A stretch of 7,528 nucleotides of DNA, taken from Clostridiales bacterium. Lineage in GTDB: Bacteria; Bacillota; Clostridia; Christensenellales; CAG-138. The stretch covers positions 1 through 7,528 of the forward strand of contig JAISXK010000037.1 in NCBI GenBank assembly GCA_031270585.1, written 5' to 3'. Positions 1 through 7,311 of this stretch are shown piece after piece; the stretch's first letter is position 1; every line of letters begins with the position of its first letter. The notes beneath the pieces were generated by a model that searched no databases, was not told the DNA's origin, and was given only the letters and a program-made list of their open reading frames with translations. Made by a program: the position numbers and the translations under genes.

Positions 1-42
1 ATGGAACCCGTATAGCTCACCCTTCTGTCGTTTTCAAATAAA

Positions 43-70
43 TTGCACTTTTGATCACATAATATATAAT
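43..70 (+). promoter_or_regulatory. Putative sigma-A type promoter of the gcv operon
   Basis: A TTGCAC hexamer (43-48) and a perfect TATAAT (65-70) are separated by 16 bp. The spacer and surroundings are A+T-rich. Transcription would start near position 77, leaving a leader of about 90 nt before gcvT. A second TATAAT lies at 115-120 but has no recognisable -35 at the right distance, so it is the weaker candidate. Nothing else in 1-42 looks like a gene end or regulatory site that I recognise. Confidence 0.5.
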
Positions 71-71
71 A

Positions 72-138
72 TGCGATTGCCCTATTGCATAAATAGTGCA
101 TTTCATTGCTGTAATATAATAAAATAGGGTGTATCGCA
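72..138 (+). promoter_or_regulatory. Long inverted repeat in the gcvT leader
   Basis: Positions 72-77 (TGCGAT) pair with 133-138 (ATCGCA). Positions 79-86 (GCCCTATT) pair with 123-130 (AATAGGGT), allowing one G-U pair. The two stems are separated by a small internal loop (78 against 131-132) and enclose a 36-nt A+T-rich loop. The AUAGGGU of the right arm recurs at 154-160, where its AGGG is the likely ribosome binding site of gcvT, so the left arm could pair with either copy. It could be an operator-like DNA dyad or a leader RNA switch. If transcription starts near 77, only the upper stem is in the RNA. It does not match the glycine riboswitch consensus as I know it. Confidence 0.4.
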
Positions 139-166
139 AATTATAAATTTATGATAGGGTTGATTG

Positions 167-1252
167 ATGTATATGTCACATTTAAAAGAAACGCCGTTGT
201 TTTCCCAACATACCGCGTTAAACGCAAAAATGACGGACTTCGGCGGCTGGGCGCTACCGGCCTGGTACATCTCCATTACTGAAGAACATGCTGCCGTGCG
301 CGGCCGCGCCGGGCTTTTTGATGTTTCGCATATGGGAGAGCTTTTTATCGCCGGGCCGCAGGCGTACAATTTTTTGCAATACGCTTTCACAAACGACTTT
401 ACCAACATGCAACGGGGCAGTTGCCGCTACACGCCGCTATGCTATGCGAATGGCGGCACCGTAGACGACGTGCTCGTTTACAAACGCGACGAACAAAACT
501 ACCTGGTTGTGGTAAACGCCGCAAACACCGATAAGGATTATTTGTGGCTGCAAGAGCATCAAGGCGAGTATGACGTGCGTATTGAAAACGCCAGCCCCCT
601 TTGGACGCAAATGGCGCTGCAAGGCCCGCTTGCTGAAGATATATTAGCTCCTCTGTGCGAAGGCTCTCTGCCGCAAAAAAACTATACGTTTGTTGAAGAT
701 ATATGCATTCAGGGCCAGGCATGTCTTATTTCGCGAACGGGCTACACGGGTGAGGACGGGTTTGAAATATATACGACGGCGGACGGCGGCATGGTGTATG
801 AGACGATTTTGCGAGCCGGCGCGCCCAAGGGCCTTTTGCCCTGCGGGCTTGGCGCGCGCGATACTTTGCGCTTTGAAAGCAGTATGCCGCTGTATGGGCA
901 CGAACTTTCAAAAGATATTACCCCGCTGGAGGCAGGCCTTGATTTTGCGGTAAAATTAAATAAAGATAACTTTATCGGCAAAGAAGCGTTGCTGGCCGCG
1001 CCAAGGCGCCGCCGCATCGGTTTAAAGCTGCTTGAGCGTGGCGTCGCAAGGGAAAACGCGCCCGTGTGCCGCAACGGCATAGAGGTAGGCTTTACCACAT
1101 CGGGCGCGCCGGCGCTTACGCTGGGCGGCAGTTACGCCATGGCGCTTGTAGAAGATGCCGCCGATGAAACACACTACACCATAGCTGTGCGCGGCAGGGA
1201 ACTTTTGGCCGAGCGTGTACCCATGCCGTTTTATGCAAGAAAACAATCTTAA
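167..1252 (+). CDS. gcvT: Glycine cleavage system T protein (aminomethyltransferase)
   Basis: This enzyme transfers the methylene carbon of the aminomethyl group held on lipoyl-GcvH to tetrahydrofolate, giving 5,10-methylene-THF and free ammonia in the cytoplasm. The 361-residue product has normal family length. Visible family motifs are FDVSHMGEL (51-59), the folate/catalytic segment GGTVDDVLVYK with its Asp pair at 100-101, GYTGEDGFEI (192-201), GLGARDTLRFE followed by MPLYGHEL (228-247), LEAGL and FIGKEAL, and the C-terminal PFYARK that is usual in the GcvT beta-barrel domain. I chose ATG 167 because AGGG (156-159) lies 7 nt upstream. TTG 164 and ATG 173 are alternative starts with poorer spacing. 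It is the first gene of a four-gene operon, with gcvH 24 bp downstream. No frameshift or missing key residue is seen. Confidence 0.96.
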   Translation: MYMSHLKETPLFSQHTALNAKMTDFGGWALPAWYISITEEHAAVRGRAGLFDVSHMGELFIAGPQAYNFLQYAFTNDFTNMQRGSCRYTPLCYANGGTVDDVLVYKRDEQNYLVVVNAANTDKDYLWLQEHQGEYDVRIENASPLWTQMALQGPLAEDILAPLCEGSLPQKNYTFVEDICIQGQACLISRTGYTGEDGFEIYTTADGGMVYETILRAGAPKGLLPCGLGARDTLRFESSMPLYGHELSKDITPLEAGLDFAVKLNKDNFIGKEALLAAPRRRRIGLKLLERGVARENAPVCRNGIEVGFTTSGAPALTLGGSYAMALVEDAADETHYTIAVRGRELLAERVPMPFYARKQS

Positions 1253-1276
1253 AGCAACCAAAGGAGGTATCACGAT

Positions 1277-1669
1277 ATGACCCCTGACGACCGTAAATAT
1301 ACCAAAGACCATGAATGGGTTTTGCTAGATGGGCAGCACGCAGAGCTGGGCATTACCGATCACGCGCAGCGGGAGCTTGGCGATATCGTATTCGTGGAAC
1401 TGCCCGCCGTAGGCGACCGGTTTGCCGCAGGCGACCGGTTTGCCGTTGTGGAAAGCGTAAAGGCGGTATCCAACGTATACACCCCCATAGCGGGAGAAAT
1501 CACGGCCGTTAACAACGCCTTGGAAAACGAGCCTGAGCTATTGAACGGCGCGCCTTATGAGCAGTTTTTGGTGCAGCTCAGGGTAGAAGCCATTAACGGG
1601 ATCGAGTTGCTGGACGCCGCCGGATACGACGCCCATATAACGGAAAGCCAGGTAGTGCCGCGTGCGTAG
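1277..1669 (+). CDS. gcvH: Glycine cleavage system H protein (lipoyl carrier)
   Basis: This is the small lipoylated shuttle that accepts the aminomethyl group from the P protein, hands it to GcvT, and is then reoxidised by dihydrolipoamide dehydrogenase. The 130 residues match the family size. It opens with the typical KYTKDHEWV segment and contains GDIVFVELP. The lipoylation motif VVESVKAVSNVY carries the modified lysine at Lys62, followed by PIAGEI and ENEPELLN. The PY segment is followed by EQFLVQL, where many homologues have a Gly-Trp pair, a minor difference. A strong AAGGAGGT (1261-1268) sits 8 nt before ATG 1277. The 3' end overlaps gcvPA by 8 bp. Residues 46-57 contain a near-perfect six-residue duplication (GDRFAA, GDRFAV). 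No lipoate ligase or lipoyl synthase gene is in the window. Confidence 0.96.
   Translation: MTPDDRKYTKDHEWVLLDGQHAELGITDHAQRELGDIVFVELPAVGDRFAAGDRFAVVESVKAVSNVYTPIAGEITAVNNALENEPELLNGAPYEQFLVQLRVEAINGIELLDAAGYDAHITESQVVPRA
1411..1445 (+). repeat. Tandem 17-bp direct repeat with 18-bp period inside gcvH
   Basis: The 17 bases AGGCGACCGGTTTGCCG occur at 1411-1427 and again at 1429-1445 with no mismatch, separated by one base. They encode GDRFA twice, just upstream of the lipoyl-lysine loop. Other GcvH proteins I recall have the same spacing here (for example VGxxxxAGxxxAV), so the repeat appears not to lengthen the protein. Confidence 0.85.
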
Positions 1670-2999
1670 TTATGTCGCGAATTCCAAGCGGGAAATGGCC
1701 GAAATGCTCAACGCCATTGGTGTTACCGATATGGATGCGCTTTTTATGGATATTCCGTGGGACGCGCGCTGCAAGCGTCAACTTTCGTTAGATGATGGCA
1801 AAAGCGAGATCGAGGTGCGGCGTAAATTTGATGCGTATGACACAAGCGCCGCGAGATTGCCGCTGTTTATGGGCGCGGGCGCGTACAGACATTATATACC
1901 CGCCGTGGTGCCGGCACTGCTTGCAAGAAGCGAATTCTATACCGCATACACCCCCTACCAAGCCGAGATGAGCCAGGGCATGCTACAGGGGATATTCGAA
2001 TATCAAACCTATATGTGCCGGCTTACCGGCATGGATGTATCCAACGCATCCGTATACGATGGCGCCACGGCCTGCGCGGAAACCATGATCGCGTTGCGCG
2101 CCGCTACACGCAAAAATAAGATATTATATTCCGCCGCCCTGCACCCGGAATACATACAAACCATGCGAACCTACGCGCGGTTCACGGGATTTGAGCTTGT
2201 GGAAATACCCTTTACAGAAAACGGCGAGACTGACCTTATGTATGCCGTCAGGCATACGCAGGCCGCCGCAGGTATGATTGCGGCCAGTCCGAATTTTTAT
2301 GGCGTTATAGAGGATATAGCACAGATGGCCGATTTTTCCCACACTGCCGGCATACTGTTTGTCACCGTGAGTAACCCCCTGTCGCTGGGCCTGTTAAAGC
2401 GACCGGGCGACGTCGGCGCCGATTTTTGCGTGGGCGAGGGACAGCCGCTGGGCATACCGCTTTCGGCGGGCGGGCCCTATCTTGGCTTTATGGCCGCCAA
2501 CAAAACATACATGCGCAACCTGCCCGGCCGCATTGTAGGCCAAACGGAGGATGCCTGGGGCAACCGCGCCTTTGTGCTGACGTTGCAGGCGCGCGAGCAG
2601 CATATCCGCAGGGAGAAAGCATCCAGCAATATCTGTTCCAACCAGAGCCTGTGCGCTTTAACCGCCGCGATGTATCTTGGCGCCATGGGGCCTGCGGGTT
2701 TGAAGGAAGTGGCCTTACAATGCCTGCAAAAAGCGCATTACCTGTATGACGGCATACATTCTATACCCGCGTTTGCCGCGCGTTACCCAAAGAGCGCTTT
2801 CTTCCACGAGTTCGTTACGGATTATAAAGGCGACGCCATCGCGCTCAATAGCAAACTGAAAGAAAAGGGCTTTATTGGCGGGCTACCGCTTTGCCGTTAC
2901 TTTAAGGGCGACACCGGCTTGCTGTTTTGCGCGACCGAGGTGCTCACTCGCAGCGAGATTGACGGTTTTTTAAACGCGTTGGAGGTGGCTGTAAAATGA
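1662..2999 (+). CDS. gcvPA: Glycine dehydrogenase (decarboxylating) subunit 1
   Basis: This is the N-terminal-half subunit of the split P protein. With GcvPB it forms the PLP enzyme that decarboxylates glycine and loads the aminomethyl group on GcvH. Its 445 residues are normal for the family. Motifs are FMGAGAYRHYIP (69-80), YTPYQAEMSQGMLQGIFEYQ (96-115), NASVYDGATACAE (128-140), GEGQPLG (258-264), GGPYLGFMAA, RNLPGRIVG and the conserved AREQHIRREKASSNICSNQS block (about 310-330). This subunit is catalytically incomplete alone, because the PLP lysine is in GcvPB. The start is GTG 1662, preceded by AGGT at 1650-1653. This gives the usual N-terminus (M-x-Y-x-x-N) and an 8-bp overlap with gcvH, which suggests translational coupling. 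It overlaps gcvPB by 4 bp. Confidence 0.95.
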   Translation: MRSYVANSKREMAEMLNAIGVTDMDALFMDIPWDARCKRQLSLDDGKSEIEVRRKFDAYDTSAARLPLFMGAGAYRHYIPAVVPALLARSEFYTAYTPYQAEMSQGMLQGIFEYQTYMCRLTGMDVSNASVYDGATACAETMIALRAATRKNKILYSAALHPEYIQTMRTYARFTGFELVEIPFTENGETDLMYAVRHTQAAAGMIAASPNFYGVIEDIAQMADFSHTAGILFVTVSNPLSLGLLKRPGDVGADFCVGEGQPLGIPLSAGGPYLGFMAANKTYMRNLPGRIVGQTEDAWGNRAFVLTLQAREQHIRREKASSNICSNQSLCALTAAMYLGAMGPAGLKEVALQCLQKAHYLYDGIHSIPAFAARYPKSAFFHEFVTDYKGDAIALNSKLKEKGFIGGLPLCRYFKGDTGLLFCATEVLTRSEIDGFLNALEVAVK

Positions 3000-4453
3000 G
3001 AAAGCCATATAAACTGATATTTGAGAAGCATTGCATCGACCGTCGTGCCGCCGACCTGCCCGCGTTGGATGTGCCCAAAATGGATGGTTTGGTTCCGCAA
3101 GCCTGCCTTGGTGAAGCTTTGCCGCTACCCAGCTTGAGCGAGATGGATCTTGTGCGGCATTATACGGGACTATCACGGCGCAACTTTGGCGTAGATAACG
3201 GTAGCTACCCGCTTGGCTCGTGCACCATGAAGTATAACCCCAAACTGAATGAAGAGCTAACCGCTCACTTTAACGATCTGCACCCGCTACTGGACGACGA
3301 CGCGCTTTCAGCCGCCTACGAGCTACAGTTTGCGCTGGACAGGGCGTTATGCGCCGTGTGCGGTATGGATAAATTTACGCTTCAGCCCGCCGCAGGCGCA
3401 CATGGTGAACTAACGGGATTGATGGTGATGAGATCCTACCACAATATGCGGCAGGACTTTTTGCGTGCGGAAATGCTTATACCTGACGCGGCACACGGCA
3501 CCAACCCCGCTTCGGCAACCATGGCGGGTTTTAAAGCGGTAGAGTTAAAATCCCTGCCCGACGGCGGCGTGGATGTGGAAGCGTTGAAACAGGCCGTAAG
3601 CGAAAAGACCGCCGGCCTGATGCTGACCAACCCCAACACGCTTGGCCTGTTCGAAAAGAATATACTGGAGATCACGCAAATCGTACACGACGCCGGCGGT
3701 TTGGTGTATTATGATGGCGCAAACATCAACGCCATTATGGGCAAAGCGCGCCCCGGCGATATGGGGTTTGACGTAATGCATGTAAACCTGCACAAGTCAT
3801 TCGGTACGCCGCACGGCGGCGGCGGCCCCGGCGCCGGCCCGGTGGGCGTAAAAAAAGAGCTGATACCTTTTTTGCCCGCTCCACTGATAATGAAAAAGAA
3901 CGGCCGCGCGCGCCCGGATTACGACAGGCCCCTTTCCATTGGCAGGGTAAAGGCTTTTAACGGCAATTTCGGCGTGTTGGTAAAGGCGTATGCCTATATA
4001 CTCTCGTTGGGCGCGGACGGTTTGCGCGAAGCCAGCGAGGCCGCAGTATTAAACGCCAATTACTTGCGGCATTATCTCAAGGATGTTTATGAGCTACCCT
4101 ACGACGGGCTTTGCATGCATGAGTTCGTGCTGACGCCGGGCGCGCTTAACGAGCAGGGTATACACAATGTAGATATCGCCAAGGCCCTGATTGATTACGG
4201 CTATCACCCGCCCACCATCAGTTTCCCGCTGATTGTGCGCGAGGCCATGATGTTTGAGCCTACCGAAACCGAAAGCCGCGAAGACTTGGACGGTTTGATA
4301 TACGCGTTGCGGCAGATCGCCGAGACAGCGAAAACCGACCCCGACAGCCTGCGCAGCGCGCCGCTTACCACGCCCGTTGGCAGGCCCGATGAAACCCGCG
4401 CCGCCAGAAACCCCATTGTGATAGCCCCACTATCCTCAAGCGATCGGCTTTGA
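2996..4453 (+). CDS. gcvPB: Glycine dehydrogenase (decarboxylating) subunit 2, PLP-binding
   Basis: This is the C-terminal-half, PLP-carrying subunit of glycine decarboxylase and the partner of GcvPA. Its 485 residues fit the family. Visible motifs are GSYPLGSCTMKYNPK (about 68-82), AAGAHGELTGL, IPDAAHGTNPASATMAGFK with HGTNPASA at 167-174, LTNPNTLGLFEKNI, and YYDGANINAIMGKARPGDMGFDVMH. The Schiff-base lysine is Lys267 in NLHKSFGTPHGGGGPG; many homologues read HKTF here, a conservative change. The C-terminus has the usual PLTTPVGRPDETRAARNP tail. ATG 2996 overlaps the gcvPA stop as ATGA, with GGAGGT at 2981-2986, so the two subunits should be made in step. This is the last gene of the operon. 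Confidence 0.96.
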   Translation: MRKPYKLIFEKHCIDRRAADLPALDVPKMDGLVPQACLGEALPLPSLSEMDLVRHYTGLSRRNFGVDNGSYPLGSCTMKYNPKLNEELTAHFNDLHPLLDDDALSAAYELQFALDRALCAVCGMDKFTLQPAAGAHGELTGLMVMRSYHNMRQDFLRAEMLIPDAAHGTNPASATMAGFKAVELKSLPDGGVDVEALKQAVSEKTAGLMLTNPNTLGLFEKNILEITQIVHDAGGLVYYDGANINAIMGKARPGDMGFDVMHVNLHKSFGTPHGGGGPGAGPVGVKKELIPFLPAPLIMKKNGRARPDYDRPLSIGRVKAFNGNFGVLVKAYAYILSLGADGLREASEAAVLNANYLRHYLKDVYELPYDGLCMHEFVLTPGALNEQGIHNVDIAKALIDYGYHPPTISFPLIVREAMMFEPTETESREDLDGLIYALRQIAETAKTDPDSLRSAPLTTPVGRPDETRAARNPIVIAPLSSSDRL

Positions 4454-4530
4454 GAACCTTTCCCTTAAGCTTTCTGATCTGTAGCGATAAGCATTTTCAG
4501 TGCATGCCGATACAGCCCCGGCCCATTTAA

Positions 4531-4559
4531 CCCCTTGGAAGGGCGCTTCAAGAGGTTTT
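4531..4559 (+). terminator. Probable Rho-independent terminator of the gcv operon
   Basis: Located 78 bp after the gcvPB stop. GAAG (4538-4541) pairs with CTTC (4546-4549) around a GGCG loop. The stem continues with CTT/AAG after a bulged G, then a C-A mismatch and CC/GG, followed by TTTTA. The stem is imperfect. Read on the other strand, the same hairpin is followed by TTAAAT and could also serve leuS, which converges on it, although less convincingly. Confidence 0.5.
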
Positions 4560-4596
4560 ATACGATAGACTATCGCATCATGACCCCTTACCGGCT

Positions 4597-7002
4597 TTAC
4601 GACACGACAATATTTACGATGTTGCGCGCCACGATCACTTTTCGTACATGCCTGCCCTCTATATAGGGCTTGATTTCCTCAGACGCAAGCGCGGTCTGTT
4701 CGGCCTGCTCTTTCGTTGCCGTGGCGCTCACCACTATATGCCCGCGCAGTTTGCCGTTGACCTGCACTCCCAGTTCCAGCTCGTCTTCGACGAGCGCGGT
4801 CTCGTCCCAATCCGGCCAAGGCTGCGTATAGATAGGCGGATACCCCAGGCGTTCATTGAGTTCTTCCGCGATATGCGGCGCGACGGGCGATAGCAGCACG
4901 GCCAGCATATGCAGCTCGTCTGCAGTGATGCTGTTTTTGGCGTAGAAGTCGTTCACCAGCGCCATCATGGACGCAATGGCGGTATTAAATTTCATGCGCT
5001 CGTAATCTTCGCTTACCTTTTTGACGCAGGCATGCACCTTAGCGCGCATATCACCGGTTTCACCCTCGCCGCTCAGCATATCCAACATACGCCATACCCT
5101 ATCTAAAAAACGGCGACAGCCGCGCACGCCGGTGGTGCTCCAGGGTATGGGTTGATCAAACGCGCCCATGAACATCTCATACATACGAAAGGTATCCGCG
5201 CCGAATTCATCCACAATGGCGTCGGGGTTGATGATGTTGCCGCGGGATTTGCTCATCTTTTCGTTGTTTTCACCCAATATCATGCCATGGCTTGTACGCC
5301 TGACATAGGGCTCGGGCGTAGGAACCGCCTCGATATCATACAGGAACTTATGCCAGAAACGCGAATATAGCAAATGCAGCGTGGTATGCTCCATACCGCC
5401 GTTATACCAGTCGACGGGGGCCCAGTAGCCCAACTCCTCTTTAGAGGCCAGCGCACCGCCGTTATGCGGGTCACAGTAGCGCAGGAAATACCAAGATGAG
5501 CCCGCCCACTGCGGCATGGTGTCGGTTTCGCGCCTGGCCATGCCCCCGCACCGGGGGCATGTGGTGTTGATCCAATCCGTCGCGCGAGAAAGCGGCGACG
5601 AACCATCCGGCAGAGGCAGATATTCCTCAATATCCGGCAGCACAAGCGGCAGCTCGCTTTCGGGCAGCGGCACCCAACCACAGTTTTCGCAATGCACCAG
5701 CGGTATGGGCTCGCCCCAATAGCGCTGGCGGGAAAATACCCAATCGCGCAACTTATAGTTTATCTTTTTTTCGCCAAGGCCCTTTTCCACCAGCCAATCG
5801 GTCATGGCGATGATAGCGGCCTCTACTTTCATGCCGTCTAAAAAACCCGAGTTCATCATAATACCGCTGTCGATAGCGCTATACGCGGCATCTGTGATGT
5901 CGCCGCCTTCCACCACCTGCACGATAGGCAGGTTGAACTTTTTTGCAAACTCCCAGTCGCGCTGGTCGTGTCCGGGCACGGCCATAATGGCGCCGGTACC
6001 ATAGCTCATCAATACATAGTCGGATACCCACACGGGTATAGGCTTGCCCGTAACGGGGTTTACGGCGGCGACGTTTGCTACGCGCACGCCGGTTTTTTCT
6101 TTGCTGAGCTCGCCGCGCTCGAAATCGGATTTGCGTGCCGCCAACTCCTGATAAGCGCGTATTTCATCTATATTGCCGATTTGTCCCCGCAGAGCGTCGA
6201 TCAGCGGGTGCTCAGGTGAAATGACCATATACGTAGCGCCAAAGAGCGTATCGGGCCTGGTGGTATACACCTTGAGCCCCGCCGGGTAACCCTCTATCAT
6301 AAACGTAACCTCCGCGCCTTCGCTGCGGCCGATCCAGTTGCGCTGCTGTATTTTTACCTTTTCAATATAGTCGACGGTATCCAGGTCATCTATCAGGCGC
6401 TGGGCGTAGGCGGTAATCTTTAGCATCCATTGGCTTTTGACTTTGCGCACCACATCGGATCCGCAGCGCTCGCACACGCCATCCACCACTTCTTCATTCG
6501 CCAGGCCCACCATGCAGCCCGTGCAAAAGTTGATGGGCATTTCGGCTTTATAAGCAAGGCCGTTTTCAAACAACTTTAAAAATATCCATTGCGTCCATTT
6601 ATAATAGGCGGGATCGGTCGTGTTGACCTCACGCGTCCAATCGAACGAAAAGCCAAGCCGCTTAAGTTGATCACGAAAGCGCTTCACATTCTCTTTTGTG
6701 ACGGTTGCGGGATGTACGCCCGTTTTGATGGCGTAATTTTCCGTGGGTAGACCAAAAGCATCCCACCCGATGGGATAGAGCACATTATAGCCCTGCATGC
6801 GGCGCTTACGGCATATGATATCGATAGCGGTATTGCTGCGCGGGTGTCCCACGTGCAGCCCCATGCCCGAGGGGTAGGGGAACTCGATCAATCCATAGAA
6901 TTTTGGTTTGCTGTGACCCGCTTCCGCCTCAAAGCAGCGCGCCTGCTGCCAATTGCGTTGCCATTTTGGCTCGATCACTTGCGGTTCGTAAAAATGGTTC
7001 AT
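4597..7002 (-). CDS. leuS: Leucyl-tRNA synthetase
   Basis: This class I aminoacyl-tRNA synthetase charges tRNA-Leu with leucine and edits mischarged products. The 801-residue length matches the shorter Firmicutes type. The HIGH signature is HVGH at 50-53 (within YPSGMGLHVGHPRSNTAID) and KMSKS is at 582-586. Between them lies the CP1 editing domain with TTRPDTLFG (about 247-255), GTGAIMAVPGHD and HDQRDWEFA (about 345-353). RETDTMPQWAGSSWYFLRY precedes the second half of the catalytic core, and the C-terminal domain contains QVNGKLRG. Two paired-cysteine motifs are visible: CTGC/CERC (160-180) and CENC/CPRC (about 438-485, the position of the ZN-1 insertion). AGGAGG (7008-7013) lies 5 nt before ATG 7002. 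The gene is preceded by its own leucine T-box leader, runs convergent to gcv, and ends in TAA. Confidence 0.98.
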   Translation of the reverse strand: MNHFYEPQVIEPKWQRNWQQARCFEAEAGHSKPKFYGLIEFPYPSGMGLHVGHPRSNTAIDIICRKRRMQGYNVLYPIGWDAFGLPTENYAIKTGVHPATVTKENVKRFRDQLKRLGFSFDWTREVNTTDPAYYKWTQWIFLKLFENGLAYKAEMPINFCTGCMVGLANEEVVDGVCERCGSDVVRKVKSQWMLKITAYAQRLIDDLDTVDYIEKVKIQQRNWIGRSEGAEVTFMIEGYPAGLKVYTTRPDTLFGATYMVISPEHPLIDALRGQIGNIDEIRAYQELAARKSDFERGELSKEKTGVRVANVAAVNPVTGKPIPVWVSDYVLMSYGTGAIMAVPGHDQRDWEFAKKFNLPIVQVVEGGDITDAAYSAIDSGIMMNSGFLDGMKVEAAIIAMTDWLVEKGLGEKKINYKLRDWVFSRQRYWGEPIPLVHCENCGWVPLPESELPLVLPDIEEYLPLPDGSSPLSRATDWINTTCPRCGGMARRETDTMPQWAGSSWYFLRYCDPHNGGALASKEELGYWAPVDWYNGGMEHTTLHLLYSRFWHKFLYDIEAVPTPEPYVRRTSHGMILGENNEKMSKSRGNIINPDAIVDEFGADTFRMYEMFMGAFDQPIPWSTTGVRGCRRFLDRVWRMLDMLSGEGETGDMRAKVHACVKKVSEDYERMKFNTAIASMMALVNDFYAKNSITADELHMLAVLLSPVAPHIAEELNERLGYPPIYTQPWPDWDETALVEDELELGVQVNGKLRGHIVVSATATKEQAEQTALASEEIKPYIEGRHVRKVIVARNIVNIVVS

Positions 7003-7021
7003 GGTTGCCTCCTGTTTGTGT

Positions 7022-7305
7022 CATGCAAAAAACCCATCGTCTTCTTCAAAGAGACGATGGGTCAATTCGTGGTACCACTCTTTTTTACGGCAAACATACG
7101 CCGCCTTTTGGCCCCCCGTATCATGGGGAGGATACGCCGCGCTTACTGCCGCCACAGACATGTCGCCATGACGCGGGTTCGGCCGCAGGGGCTCCGTGGT
7201 GAGTGCGCCGATACCGTCACCCGCCGCCTTTCAGCATATGGCGGCTCTCTTTCAGGCGTGACCAGGATAGCGGCGGCTCCACTTCATTGCCGGTTTATTG
7301 CTATG
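7022..7305 (-). promoter_or_regulatory. Leucine-specific T-box leader of leuS
   Basis: This tRNA-sensing riboswitch controls leuS by antitermination. On the minus strand, Stem I spans about 7291-7190. At its base is a k-turn (AAUGAA at 7288-7283 opposite GGA at 7195-7193), then GUGG/CCAC. The specifier loop reads GCA-CUC-A, with CUC at 7203-7201. GCCG/CGGC and GUCAC/GUGAC stems follow, then an AGAGA bulge region and a GCCGCC/GGCGGC terminal hairpin containing GCUGAAA. Downstream are a CGTATC/GATACG hairpin (7136-7117) and a Stem III-like CGGC/GCCG hairpin (7103-7088). The antiterminator is AAAGAG-[UGGUACC]-ACGA pairing with UCGU-CUCUUU (7083-7048), the T-box bulge being 7077-7071. UGGU matches the ACCA end expected of tRNA-Leu. 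Uncharged tRNA should stabilise the antiterminator. Confidence 0.95.
7027..7062 (-). terminator. T-box regulated terminator upstream of leuS
   Basis: A perfect 11-bp stem (7052-7062 with 7032-7042) closes a 9-nt loop and runs directly into six T residues on the minus strand (7032-7027). It lies 25-60 nt before the leuS start, so premature termination here would block leuS. Its 5' arm contains the bases UCGUCU that the antiterminator also uses, so only one of the two structures can form. Confidence 0.93.
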
Positions 7306-7311
7306 CGTTCT

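Noticed and set aside
1..42. Remnant of an upstream gene or its terminator
   Set aside because: No open frame of useful length enters from the left edge, and no hairpin followed by a T-run is clear. Nothing can be called.
399..722. 107-residue minus-strand open frame inside gcvT
   Set aside because: It lies fully inside a conserved gene, has a low-complexity Arg/Ala-rich product, and no ribosome binding site stands out. The same reasoning removes the other frames inside gcvPA, gcvPB and leuS.
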